Below are positions 25,454-37,739 of a stretch of DNA of 64,000 nt, piece after piece. The notes beneath the pieces were generated by a model. The model did not search any database. It was not told where the DNA came from and was given only the letters and a program-made list of their open reading frames with translations. Made by a program: the position numbers and the translations under genes. The number at the start of each line of letters is the position of its first letter. Position 1 is the stretch's first letter. This DNA comes from Ailanthus altissimus (lineage: Eukaryota; Streptophyta; Magnoliopsida; Sapindales; Simaroubaceae), in assembly GCA_946807835.1 (NCBI GenBank), contig OX327693.1:11115501-11179500 (forward strand). The letters run 5' to 3'.

Positions 25454-26388
25454 AAGTATTGATTAAGTGGACAAAATCACTCACCATTTGATGCGCAACT
25501 CTATAAAACATCAGTAGTTGACTTTGATTAAAAACTTTTTAACTAAAATTCAAAGTTGAGTTTTTATAAAATTGTGCACCAAATAATAAACTTCACCTGC
25601 TTAATAAAAATCCTATATAGACATATATATATTTATGTGTATGTGTGCATGTGTTTTTATGAGTGTATGTTTGTGATATACGTTGTCTATTTTTAAAAAT
25701 TATAATTAAAAATATTTTCTATTATTATTTATTTTTATATTAAATTAAATAATTTTAATATTTTTGTCAAAGCTAAAGAATATCTATTTATTTTATATTT
25801 TTTAATTGTTTTAAATGGGTTTACATAAATGAACTAAAGAAGTTGTTGAAATAGAAATGAGATACAATAGTCCTCACACTCGTATTTTTAGCTAATAAAA
25901 TGAAGAATTTAAAATCATTACAAGCCCCTCAAAAAAGACTACATAATCATTTGATTAAAGCCTTATATCCATGTTGGTCCTTGTTACTTGAAGTTTAATC
26001 AAAATCTAAGATACAATGAACCTTAACTTAGAGAGAAAGTTACTTTCTTCAAGGATCCTTTTACTCTTAGAAATATGTTTACTTTTCAATAATTTTCTTA
26101 TTGCTTGTAATCTAGTTGCTTATAAATTTACAAAATTGCTCTTTTAAGCTTCAATGAATCTATCTAGCTTTTTTAAACAAAAATGTACAATTTCTATATG
26201 TTATGTATAAATATAAATATATATATATATATATAAAATCTAGTGGGCTATTAAGCTTTTGAACATATGGTAGGATTTTATAGCACCTTATAAACTATGC
26301 ATAAATTATAAAAAGTTATGAATTTATTAGACAGTGACACGTGGCAGTATTGCTTACCATATGGTGAACTACATAACCCACTAGAACA

Positions 26389-26536
<148 letters not shown>

Positions 26537-26539
26537 AAA

Positions 26540-27131
26540 ATTTAGTATTTCGGTCAAACCTAGTCTACCTCATACTTTTAAGGCTTAAAGTTAATCAAAG
26601 GATGTATTATTGACCATTTTTGAAAATTTGAAGATCTTATTATAAGTTTTTATTAATTAGTCTAAATAACAATTATGATTTTTAATGTTGAGGGATAATT
26701 CTGATGACATGTTAACTAATTGAGATGAACAATTTGGAGACCGTAGTCCTATAAATTTTGTTTTATAAAGGTACTCAAATTTTACAAAAAGACAAAGAAA
26801 ATTAAACTTAGTAAAAGCTTAAGTCAATCAGGATTCTTAATTCAGAATATGATATGTTCTAGGCTAGGTCCACTTGAGGACGCACTCTTAAGCACCACAC
26901 TAGGCACGCCAGCTCACAAGTGGCAACTAAAAAGTTAAGAAAATATTTCAATAAGATCACTCAATTATCTATGCTACCACTAAGCCCTGTAGCTATTTTT
27001 CCATAAACTATGTCAAATGATAATAAGCAAGGGAAAAGATAAGAAGGCATAAAAAGATAAGTGTGATCTTACAAAGCACTTAGTATGGACAACAAACAAC
27101 GCTCCTTTACTGTAAATAGTACTACAGAAGA
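26540..27131. other. non-coding region left of the solo LTR
   Basis: No ORF or recognised repeat. AT-rich sequence between the compound microsatellite and the LTR insertion site. Confidence 0.4.
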
Positions 27132-27136
27132 TGTCA

Positions 27137-29333
27137 TGTAATACCCTCCTTACCCGTCTTTCCTTAAAATGAGATTAAAGAATGCTACAATTTTCTTCTA
27201 AAACCTTAATATTAAATTTTTTTTTTTTTTACTTTAAAACTAAATGGATAGAGTCTCCTTTAAAAATTAAATTTTCCACTACCTGTTACAAAAAAAAAAT
27301 AACACTTCTAATCATTCTATTTCTCAACTTAACTCCTGTTACCCAACCATAAACCTACCATATAAATTTTAGGTCATGAAGGTCAATCATTCACCCAATT
27401 TAATCATATACACCGTAGGTTCAAAAGAATATATACAAACACATGTACATGCAGTAGATGTCCATACAATTTGTTATACAAATATTTTGAATATAAATAA
27501 AATATCTACCCAAAAAATATAAACAGAGGATGTGACTAATCTGAGTTACTTCAGATATGGTTTTTCTCTTCAGTCTTCAATACTGGCAACTCTACTACCT
27601 AAGTGTGGTAAATCCGACACATTAAGCAAAAAAATTGTTTAGTTGGTGTACGCAAAAGTTAAAACAATATAATTTATTTATTCAAACAATGTACAAATAA
27701 TAAAATCAATTATTATCACTTATCACAACGTCGACAAGATAGGTTAAAATTTACCAAAACATTTAAATCAATTAGCCAAAACACAACATATATTTTAAAT
27801 TAAAATTCAATTTATCATATACGTGCTTAAACTATTACATATGATCTCAGTAGGTGCCTAAAATAAATACTAACACGATACCATAGATTGACCAACGGGC
27901 TATCAGATAGTGATCCAACATCAGTTACTCGGTGACTACCCGTCGGATCTAGATCAAATCAGAGTATACGTCGGATCAGAGATACAATCAGAATCATCAA
28001 AGATACATAACAGTACACTACTGCTATAACACCCTATTGGCATGCCAATTATCAATCCCCGCCTAGCAATATTCAGGTTTACCCAGGGCTCCTTAATAAT
28101 TTAATAATCATATTATATTAAACCCATTTGTTTTTTGAATATTCATAATTAGACTCAAAATTTTCCAAATATTAACATATAGATCCAAAACTTTTAAGAA
28201 TTTACATACAAGTCTTATTTTTTTTCAAAACTTGACATATAAGTCCAATTTTTCAATTACACATATAAGTCCAAATTTTCCAAGATTTTTATTAATTCAC
28301 ATTTAGGTCTGAATTTTTACATAATTTCACATATAGGACCAAATTTTATCCAATTTTACATATACGTCCCAATTTTACCCAATTGCATATATAGGCAATA
28401 CCCAATATTAAAATTATATTTAATTCACTTATAACCAACATTATAATTAATTAAACACACTATTTTTATATTCAAGTATCCATCAAATAATTTAATTACA
28501 TAATTATACACTAATGCCCTAAAATAAAATTTTAAGTTCAACTTAAGTGTACACCAAACCTTAAACACCCTCCAAGTGGCATTCACTTCTTCTCTTTCTT
28601 CTTTCCTTGGATCTCCTTTGCCAAGCCTTCACCTTAATAATCAAGAATACACAAATAATCAATAAAATTTCAAATAATCCCACTCAAATGTAAAAATCCC
28701 TAATTCTAAATGGCAATTTAAGTTACAAACCCTTAAAACCCCAAATCCATATTCAAATAAAAATTTTCCAATAACACACCTTGAAATTCACCTTTCTACT
28801 TAAAAATAATCCTTGAAACTTGATGAAAATTGGTTTAATTAAGGGTTTGGGGGCTTGATATACTAAGGGAAGTATGTATAATTATTAGATTTAAAGGGAA
28901 AGAAAAGAAAAATAGAGAGAAAATGCAATAGGGGGGAACGGCACTATTTTTGCAAAATGGGTATTTTTCCACACTATTCCCCTTTATATACTCATCACTT
29001 TTCTTGCTAAATTTGCTCTCAACTAAATTCAAAACTACAAACATGTCATTGGTTAGAAATTAGCAATTGATTAGTCCAAAAATTTAAATAACTATTCACT
29101 AACTAAACTAGTTAAAATCTAGTTAAAAAATAACAAATTCTACTACTTTCTAATTCATTTAGTGGCTATTTGCTATTGGTTCATGATAAAGTGTTAAAAA
29201 AATATACATGGCCGAGGGTTTAATTCCATGAATCCATTCATATCATACCAATACTTTTTCAACCAATCAAATTCTTTCATTTCCTTTAACAAATAAATTT
29301 AATCCTAATAAATAAATATTCAGGGGTGTTACA
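27137..29333. mobile_element. solo LTR, Ty3/gypsy-like, with perfect 5-bp target duplication
   Basis: The segment starts TGTAATACCCTCCTTACCCG and ends GGGGTGTTACA. The ends are inverted (TGTAAYACCC / GGGTGTTACA) and resemble Tekay/Del-type gypsy LTRs. The target duplication TGTCA is perfect on both sides (27132-27136 and 29334-29338). No gag-pol lies beside it, so recombination between two LTRs has probably removed the interior. At 28150-28390 a diverged tandem motif of about 35 bp (ACATATAAGTCCAAATTTT-like) is present. The 2197-bp length fits this lineage. Confidence 0.75.
28835..29044 (-). other. open stretch inside the solo LTR (no product)
   Basis: A 69-codon open stretch within the LTR with no recognisable domain. 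LTR sequence is not normally translated, so this is probably chance. Confidence 0.15.
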
Positions 29334-29338
29334 TGTCA

Positions 29339-31925
29339 TTCCCCTTAGCATCTCTTTAAAGATAAAATTACATGAGTAATCAATAATAGACCAACCTTAA
29401 AGCACTATGCTATGTGGTCATAAATACAAAAAGGTCAAATTAGCACATAATTTTCAGGTGGAACTAAAAATGAGGATGACGCTTTTTTACAAATCCTCAT
29501 TCTCTATAAGATGTGTAACAATATCACTCTTAAGATAATAACCCTAGTTGTGCATTTTTTAGGTCACTTAAAAATACTTAAGACAAAACGTTTTGCAAAA
29601 ATACCTCTAACTAAGTAGAATATTTCTTAGTACAAAAAGAATATTTTTATTCTTTCCCAAAACATGACACATAACCTTAAAACATTATATTCTTTTTTAC
29701 CTAAGCATAACACTTAGCCATAAAGATATTACACTATTTTCTCAAGTAAAATGCATTATAGTGGCCTAATGAGCTCACACTAAACTCTACTGTATAAGCA
29801 TCACTTTCTCCAAGAATGATTCAAGTTGTTCATTAATTATTTCACGTTTTCGTATCTATCTCATTCTCTTCTCTTTTAAAGCTTTCTTCATCTTCATTTT
29901 CATATTAGAGTTCACCCAACAACCCTCATTACAACCTTTAATCATTTGATAAATCTCCAAAATTACTTTTTATCTTTATTAAGAAAACTTTCATCAAAGC
30001 ACATGAAAATTATCTCCACGAGTTTAAAAATGGGAAGAACATATGAGATTTTATTCTATAAGTATTATCACTTTGATTTTAATTTATATATTGTAATATC
30101 TCTTTTATATAGTAGATATAATAATGACCTTGACCCATGGATGTAAAGTTTTAGGCCAAACAACGTAAATCTTGTATTTGTTTTTTTTTTTTATCTTGTA
30201 CTTTTGTTTTATTAATTGCTTGGTAAACTGTGTTTAACTTGAAAATTATGAGATTAACATATATCTAATTTGGGCTTTAACTTTTTATTTGCTAAGTTAG
30301 TAATATCAAAAACCTTTCTTTACACCAATATTGAGCTCTAAGGTAAGCTCTAATGAGTTTTGTTTGCTATAATAACCTTTAGAAAATCCCTTAATTTTAG
30401 CTCCACTATCACAACCTTAAGCAATCTCCTAACTTTTATGTGAAATTTAGGTCACCTTAGCCACCAAAATATATTCTGAGCTTTTTCTTAATCAACTCTA
30501 CACCTTTTAAATATCTCATTTGACCCTAAACATAACATCAACAGCCTTATCTACCTTAGCTAAGCAAAGTAGCTTTCTCTTAGTTGTCCTTCACTCACCA
30601 ACCTTGAGCTTGACAACCTCTATTAAGTTGTTGTTTTCACTCTTCAAAATAAATTCTCACTTATTTTTTCTCGAAAAATAGCTAGATCTTTAGCTTATCA
30701 AATTTGGGCATAAACATGTAGGTTAAATGATTTTACTAATATGGTATTAAAGTCAAAGTTTTAATTCAAACTTATGTGTCTTTATTTTTAATTAATTGTT
30801 GTTTCAATCTCTTGGGTTTCATTTGATCTTAGATTTTAAAATTGGATATATATTTTATTTGAGAGGCCTTGTTAAGACTTTTTATGTGAGGGAATTAAGA
30901 CTTGTCTTTAATATTAATATTAGATACTCACCTTAGTTTTTAAGAACCACTTGACTTTAGAAATTAAAATTAGATCCATATTTTTTATGAGGGAACTTAT
31001 TAAACTTATCTTTAATTCTAATATTAAGTTTTATTATATTTTATTGATACTTCTTATCCATGTGTATTTTAGCCTCATGTTTATTCAATTTTTAAGGGAA
31101 TTATAGTCAAAATATTAAGATCATTTGAATTATTACATATTGATATTAACTCAAGTCTTTACTCTCACCAAAAAAGAAAAAAACTCCCATTTATTTTTAT
31201 AGATGACCATATATGCGACCCTATATTATGCGAATGTCAAAACTCGAAGGCCTCCCACCAGTGAACATATATTTATATAAATTTTAAGGGACCTATTTAT
31301 AATTTACTCTAAATTTGCCTATAGAACTATATATGCTAATTACTAATTAATGAATATTTGTCTAAATAAGAATTTATAAATTGTTAAATTTTGGAAAAAT
31401 TTTAAAAATAGCCCTTTTTTTAAAGAAACAATTTATTTTAACCCCTTAGCATATTTATAAACTTTATTAGCTAAACACCTGAATTTCAAACTATTTTACC
31501 CCTGAAACATTTTTGCATCTTTATACCACAAGTCATTTGAAATTTTGATCTAAAACACACTTTGAAATTGGTTAAAATGAGTAAATTTAGAGTAATATAG
31601 ATTGAAAACTATAAAATTTAATTGAAAATGGTTGAAAAATAGTGAAAACTAAGCAAAATCCGACAAAAAAATTTTAAAAGAAGAAGGTCGAGGTTGCGCG
31701 CCCTACCACGTACCGAGGAATCCTATGCTATGTCTATCATTTTGGTCCCCGAATTCATTATTGACAAGGATAATTTCACCCATTCATTGTTTTCTTGGCT
31801 AATAAAGATTAACCAAATAATATTTTTATTATTATGGCCTTTAAATAGTGATAATGTTTTAACATTTCCCTTAAATTTTGGCAAGTAGCTTTTTGCTATA
31901 GTTCAAGTTTGATTATTAGCATAAT
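29339..31925. other. AT-rich intergenic region, nothing recognised
   Basis: About 2.6 kb between the solo LTR and the LINE 3' end. No ORF with family resemblance and no clear terminal repeats. Confidence 0.45.
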
Positions 31926-32165
31926 ATGAAGCTTTTTTGTTTCTTTTTTCTTTTTGGATCAAAAATGAACCTTTCATAGAAATCAATCATCAAAAGGGAA
32001 ATCTCTCTGTATAATAAAACATAAATGTAGAGGAACATCCCCTTCCTAATGATAAGAACTACAAGCTAGTATACCAAATTTAGCTAACTAGTCAGCTAAG
32101 TCATTGGCAGACGTAGGAATATGACAAAGTTGACAAAACTACTAACCATGCATATAAAGAAGTAT

Positions 32166-32471
32166 TCAGTTAGCTAGCAAACCAAGTTCAAAAATTGAAC
32201 CATCAGCTGCGTGAACTGCTTGCACTAGTTTGAGGCAGTCTAACTCAAGTACCAGTTTACCAACATGCCAGTTGTAAGCGACATACAGATCATGAAAGGG
32301 CACCATAACTTCTGCCACTTCCACTGAGAAGAAAGATTGAATTTTTGAGATAGATGATACGAGCACCCCTCCATAGTGGTTCCATATAACCACACTTAAG
32401 CTCAGCCTGCCAGATTGATGATCGATGGCAACATCAGTATTTAGCTTCAGAAACCCCTCCTTAGGTGGCTG
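32166..32471 (-). pseudogene. LINE RNase H domain
   Basis: Minus-sense translation begins G-F-L-K-L-N-T-D near 32435-32460, the first aspartate region of plant LINE RNase H. V-I-W-N-H-Y-G-G and E-V-A-E near 32325-32395 follow, with the L-E-L-D-C-L-K-L-V motif near 32220-32255. Family B copy 2 interrupts just before this domain, at 32472. Confidence 0.72.
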
Positions 32472-33865
32472 TTAATATATGATATACTAGATAAGTACAA
32501 GTGCACGCTATTGTATCAAGTAATATATGATTTTTAAGTTCAAGTATCGTTCTCATAGAGACTATGCAATTTAATTCTTCAATCAATTACTAAAATTATA
32601 TCTACTTAACTTTTATTCTAGAAAAACTAAAATTTGAAATTCAATTAACTAACCTAGTTATATCAATTAAGCTAAACCTAAATAGTAAACAAACAAAGGG
32701 TTAAACTTACTAATTAATAACAATCTAAGATTTAGCCTTATCCCCTAGTATTTCATTGAATTCATTAATCTCTTATTTAATCCCTTGATACTAATTAATT
32801 GGCTAGACTCTAATCTTATCACAAGCCTCTGTCGATAGTCGAGTGACTATATTACGCATTCTAACAATTACTTATATGTATATGGTAATTAGAATAGAAT
32901 GTAATTCATTAAGACCAACTCTAAATCAAACCATACGTGTCATCTAGGTATATGTCTATCCTACATAGAACTTATAGTTACTATCTTATGATCATGTATC
33001 AAACTATCCTAAGCTAAATACATGAATTTCTTTGTCTAGTTCATCATGGTTCCTCAATCATTCAAAATATTGACAAAATATAATGAAAGCATTAAGATCA
33101 AAATAGAATAAATCAATGATATGTATTAAGTTTATAAACTAAGGGTTAATATCATCTAACTACATACTTAAGTTCAATAGTCTAACCGTAAATAAAATAA
33201 GTTTAGCTCATCACTAAACCAAGAGTACCAAACTAATACATGAATAACAGCAAGAACAAGAACATAATGATAGGAAAAGAGAAGGAAAACTAATTAAGAA
33301 GACGTCTTGGGTTACTTCTTTCTCTTCCTTGACTTAAAGCTTGATTCTTGAGCTTGAATCTTCAATCTTGGCTTTGATTTCTTGAATTTGTATTGTGAAT
33401 TATTTCTCTAAGTTTTACCTCTACAAAATTCTATGTTTTGACTCTTAAAATAGTACTTTTATATGTATGAGAAACCCTAGGGTCGAAGGCTTTCGAATCT
33501 AAGTCGAAATAGAACTAAAAAGATGGGGGTTTTATATATTAGCTCAGTGTTGCGGTGCTGAGATCTAGAAACGCGAGGGGCGTGGAGGTTGTTTGGGCAC
33601 CGCTACATTTTGGTTAAGCCCCACGGCACCTAGGTCTTTGCCTTGAGCGCTATGGCACCCAGCCTTGGGTTTAGACGCTTTCGTATTTTAAGCACAACTT
33701 CTTTGTTTCTTGTCTGATTCACCTTCCATTTGTTTTGAATCATCACATTTTCCGTCATACACCTATTTATGATCAAAAACACAATTAAATAGTCAAAAAT
33801 TCATAAATTAGAGCAAAACTGCCATTTTGAGTAATAATCATACTAGTGCTTTTACGTCCCTATCA
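32472..33865 (+). repeat. family B LTR-like dispersed repeat, copy 2 (in LINE)
   Basis: It has the same layout as copy 1: a GTGCACGCTATTGTATCAAG start, a GTCGATAGTCGAGTGACTA block near 32830, a GC-richer block near 33545-33680 and the ACTAGTGCTTTTACGTCCCT tail. LINE coding sequence resumes on both sides. Flanks GCTGT and GCTAC share 3 of 5 bases, which I read as a decayed target duplication. Confidence 0.72.
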
Positions 33866-36300
33866 GCTACTAACACTAGATTGGCCGAGGATTATAAAAA
33901 GAAGGGAACTTTAAGTTAACGCTCTGAAATTTCAGTAGATAGTCCGCGTACTAATGGATAACATCTGGCCAATCGAGGATAACACCCTTCTAAACAAATA
34001 AATTACGTTGGTGCCATACACGCTAAAGAATAGTCGATAAATTTTCCATCTCAAAAGTAGATAAGTAGTCCATACCTCACACCATTAATTCAGCAAAGTA
34101 AACCTCAGTATAAAATAGCAAGAGGATCTCATCTTCTTTAAAACTAGACAAAGCCACAAAGCATGGCTTGTTGACTCTTGGCATAACCCACAGAGAGGGC
34201 ATGCATCCAAAACATTGACACCATACATCTTCAAGTTAGCGTACGTCATTAACCAGTGATGAGTGGCCTTCAATAGGAATAACTTAACCTTTGATGGGAT
34301 ATTAAGACGTTATAAATATTTCCACCAACGTTGCATGTCTAATAGAGAAGAAAATGTTAATGGAACCTAAAGAGTATATGTTAGCCAGTAACCAGGCTTA
34401 ACTGTATAATAACTATTCTTTATAACGTGCCAAACCAAAGTGTCGCTCTTATTCACATTACAAATCAGCAAACTCAAAATAGTCTTTATATATTTCCTAT
34501 TAAAGCTATGATAAATAAGTTCTATATCCCATATGCCCGCATTTGTTTGTAAGTTCTAAACCAAGGCATGGGCTGGGAAATGGTGTGGAAATGAAGGTTT
34601 GAAGGAATAGGATTTTAGAACTCCTCGGTTATAGTATATAAACAAGTCAGAATCTTAGCGAACACGCCATTTTGAACCTGCCTCAATAATTTTCCTCCCT
34701 CATAGTAAGCTGCACTAGATGTAGGAAAAGTTGGACTTTACCTTTGCTTGGAGAAAAATTGATTTAAGAATTTAGCAACCTTTTAACACCCTTGTTGCCA
34801 AGTTGTCTCGGTGATGAATTAAACACCAGCATTGCTTTGTAAGGAGTTTTTGATTGAAGATGGCCAGATTTTGAAACCCTAAGTTACCATCACCCTTTTT
34901 AAGGCATAAGGCATCCCATTTACACTAATGCATTTTATGTCGCTCATCAAAACCACCCCACCAAAAACAAGCACTAAGTTAGTGTAACTCAGTGATGAGA
35001 GATTTAGGAAGTCGAAATAGGTTCATGGAATATATAGATATGGATTGCACCACAGCTTTGATAAGTACTTCGGGACTTCTAATAGAAAAAAGAAAATTTT
35101 CCAACCTTTTTGAGACGGTATCACACCCGTTCCTTGACCTGAGAAAACAATGGCTATTTTGAATAGCCAACATACCATGGAGCCCTAAATATTTGTCATG
35201 TTTCTTGACCGCCTGAACCTCAAGTAACTATAGAATTTGATCTTTTTGTACTTGATCCTGATTATTAATCAAACAAATTACTAATTTCAAAAAGTTAACC
35301 CACTAACTTGAGACCTCTTCGTAGATCTTTGGGATATTTTTTAAGCTATACAATCATTGGGTTGGGCCTTAATGAATAATAAGGCGTCATCAGCAAAAAA
35401 AAACATATATAAGATATAGGGCCCTTGCCTACCACATTGCCCCCTAATGTTCCCCTAAATCTCTACATGGTGTAAGAGAGAAGAAAGACCTTGTGCACAG
35501 ATGAGAAATAAATATAGTGATAAAAGGGACTTCTTGTCTTATGCCACAGGTTGAGGTCAACGAATCATAAATATTCCCATTGATTGAAAATCGATAGAAA
35601 ACAGAAGATACATAATTCATAATCTTATGACATTAGGTATCAGAAAAACCCAACCGTTTCATCATAGCTTCAAGGAACTGCCATTCAATTTAATCATATA
35701 CTTTGGACATGTCCAATTTTAAAACAAGAAATTTTGCTTGAGATCTGGACCATCATTTCAATGCACTGAGGCATTCATAACTAATAATGGCATTATCAGT
35801 AATAAAGTCTCCCTAAGATAAAGGCACTCTATGAGGTTGAAATAATTTCATCCAAAACCTTTCTTAATATGTTAGTAAGAGCCTTATAAATAACTTTTAT
35901 AAAGCACATAACATAAACTGATGGGGCGAAAGTCAGAGACAAGAGTAGGTGCATTCAATTTAGGGATAAAGACCACCAGTGTTTGGTTGAGATCATGCAA
36001 ATCTTTGCCACATTCAAACAGTGATATCGTTACAAATTAAAGGCCAATATTTCTGATAAAAAAATAGTCGAGAACCCATCCAGGCCAAGAGCTTTAGTTT
36101 GTGACATTTGGAAAACTACCTTGCAGATATCTTCTGCCACAAATAGAATATCCAGAAAATGACTAGAGGACTCAAATAATCGAGGAGAAACACACCTTAA
36201 GACAAAATCCAAGCTAGAACAAGAGCAGAGAATCAAAGCAAATAACTTAGCATAATAATATTAGACAATAGAATAAATTTCAATTGTGGCCTCTTTCCAT
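33866..36300 (-). pseudogene. LINE reverse transcriptase and zf-RVT domain
   Basis: RT begins with the K-A-L-G-L-D-G-F block (about 36060-36105), a variant of K-A-P-G-P-D-G-F. The F-A-D-D-A-L-L-F catalytic box follows near 35375-35398 on the minus strand. An L-D-M-S-K-V-Y-D-like catalytic block lies near 35690-35720. zf-RVT, with C-P-L-C-G and an H-A-L-W-L-C end, occupies 34085-34273. Many stops break it. RT primes on nicked target DNA; this copy is dead. Confidence 0.8.
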
Positions 36301-36599
36301 ATTTTATCCTTATCAAATAGCCCCTTTAATTTATTCTTTGCCTATCTAAAAGTGGCCTTATAGTGAAAGAATCAGGTATTATGATCCCCCCATTGAAGCT
36401 AAGATACCCTGGATTATTGGTATTAGTATCCCTCTCATTTTCCTAATAAGCAATCAACATAACACTCCACAGAGCACCGTTAAGACCATAAAGATTCGAG
36501 CACATCCTTATTTAGTGTCATAAGGAAATTTTGTTTTTGTCGGATAGTAGACTGAAGACGGTTGAAAATAAGAACCCATATGGTTTAGATTTTCCCAAA

Positions 36600-37400
36600 T
36601 CACATCCAAAAAGTTATTAAGGGCGGACAACCCATTTTCCACAATAGAGTTACATTCATCGGAGTCGGCCTAAACAAGTTCAAAGTGAAAGCGAGCTCAA
36701 TAATGCTTTTCTTGATCTGACAAAAGGAATCGCTAGAGGAATCAAACTCCAAAGATAAGGGTAAATAATTAGATGATGAGAAATTAAGGTGTTTAACAAT
36801 ATAATTAGGAAAAATATTGAACCAGTCAGGAGTGTTCATAAACCTATCAAATCTAGCTTGGATGAAGCTACTGGAATGATATCTATTACACCATGTGTAT
36901 TTTGGTCCCTCAAACCTTAAGTCCAAAGGCATATGATTCAAATGCCTCCCAAAATTTATTGATTAAATAATCTGGTTGAGGACCACTACTCTTTTTTCAT
37001 CGACATGCAAAATTTCATTAAAATCCCCTCTGCAAAGCCAATGAAGGGTAGAGAAAGTATAGAGTTGATGAAGTAGGGTCCAAAAGTAATGATGCTGACA
37101 CAAGATAAAAGTTACACTGAAATAGTATCTTGCCACAGTAGGGCTAAACCTCTACTCATGTTTACCCGGTCAACAATTAATTTTCCTAACAAACCAATCT
37201 TAACTCGAATTGTTTCCAGATATTTATGACACAAGATAGTCTCTAATAAAAAGACCAAATTGGGGCATAAAGCTTGTATGTGGTCATGTAGGAGACAAAA
37301 TGTTCGCAGATTGTCAGACCACGAACACTTCGAAAGAACAGCCTCATAATGATCAGCGGTCCTGCTCAAGGGCAGGAGTCATCGATAAAGAGGAAAAAGA
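36600..37400 (-). pseudogene. LINE endonuclease domain
   Basis: Open pieces 37112-37369 and 36600-36941 make an APE-type endonuclease. C-P-N-L-V-F-L-L-E-T (about 37215-37270) holds the catalytic glutamate region. R-G-D-F-N-E near 37010-37030, in a different frame, is the conserved G-D-F-N motif. T-W-C-N-R and R-F-D-R-F near 36830-36900 follow. Frame changes and stops break the domain. The enzyme nicks target DNA in an active LINE. Confidence 0.82.
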
Positions 37401-37739
37401 GGATGAATCTAAACCAGAAAGATGAACCGAAGTTGAGCCAGAAGGACAGTCCACGAATTCAATGCCATCAACACCCAAATGCTTATTTTGGTAACCCCCT
37501 TTAAGTTTTTTATTTAAGATAAAATAGGAGAAGCAAGAGCCAGCTTTTCATTTCCCATCCTCCAAATGGTCATCTAGAGCATACCTAACAAAAATATCTG
37601 AAGAGACAACTAAAGAGGTGCAAGGTTGACGACCACAAGGCTTCTGTTTAAAGAGGGAAGATAGAGTGGTAGATTGAAAAGTGATTGATCCTGGCAATAT
37701 TTTATGAGGGGAAAAACTCTTTGAGGCATAAATAAGGTT
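37400..37739 (-). pseudogene. LINE ORF1-ORF2 linker
   Basis: The 64-codon open piece 37548-37742 and adjacent sequence carry no domain I recognise. Its position between the endonuclease and the ORF1 end makes it LINE sequence. It is cut at 37740 by the family A insertion, which duplicated CATAG. Confidence 0.55.
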
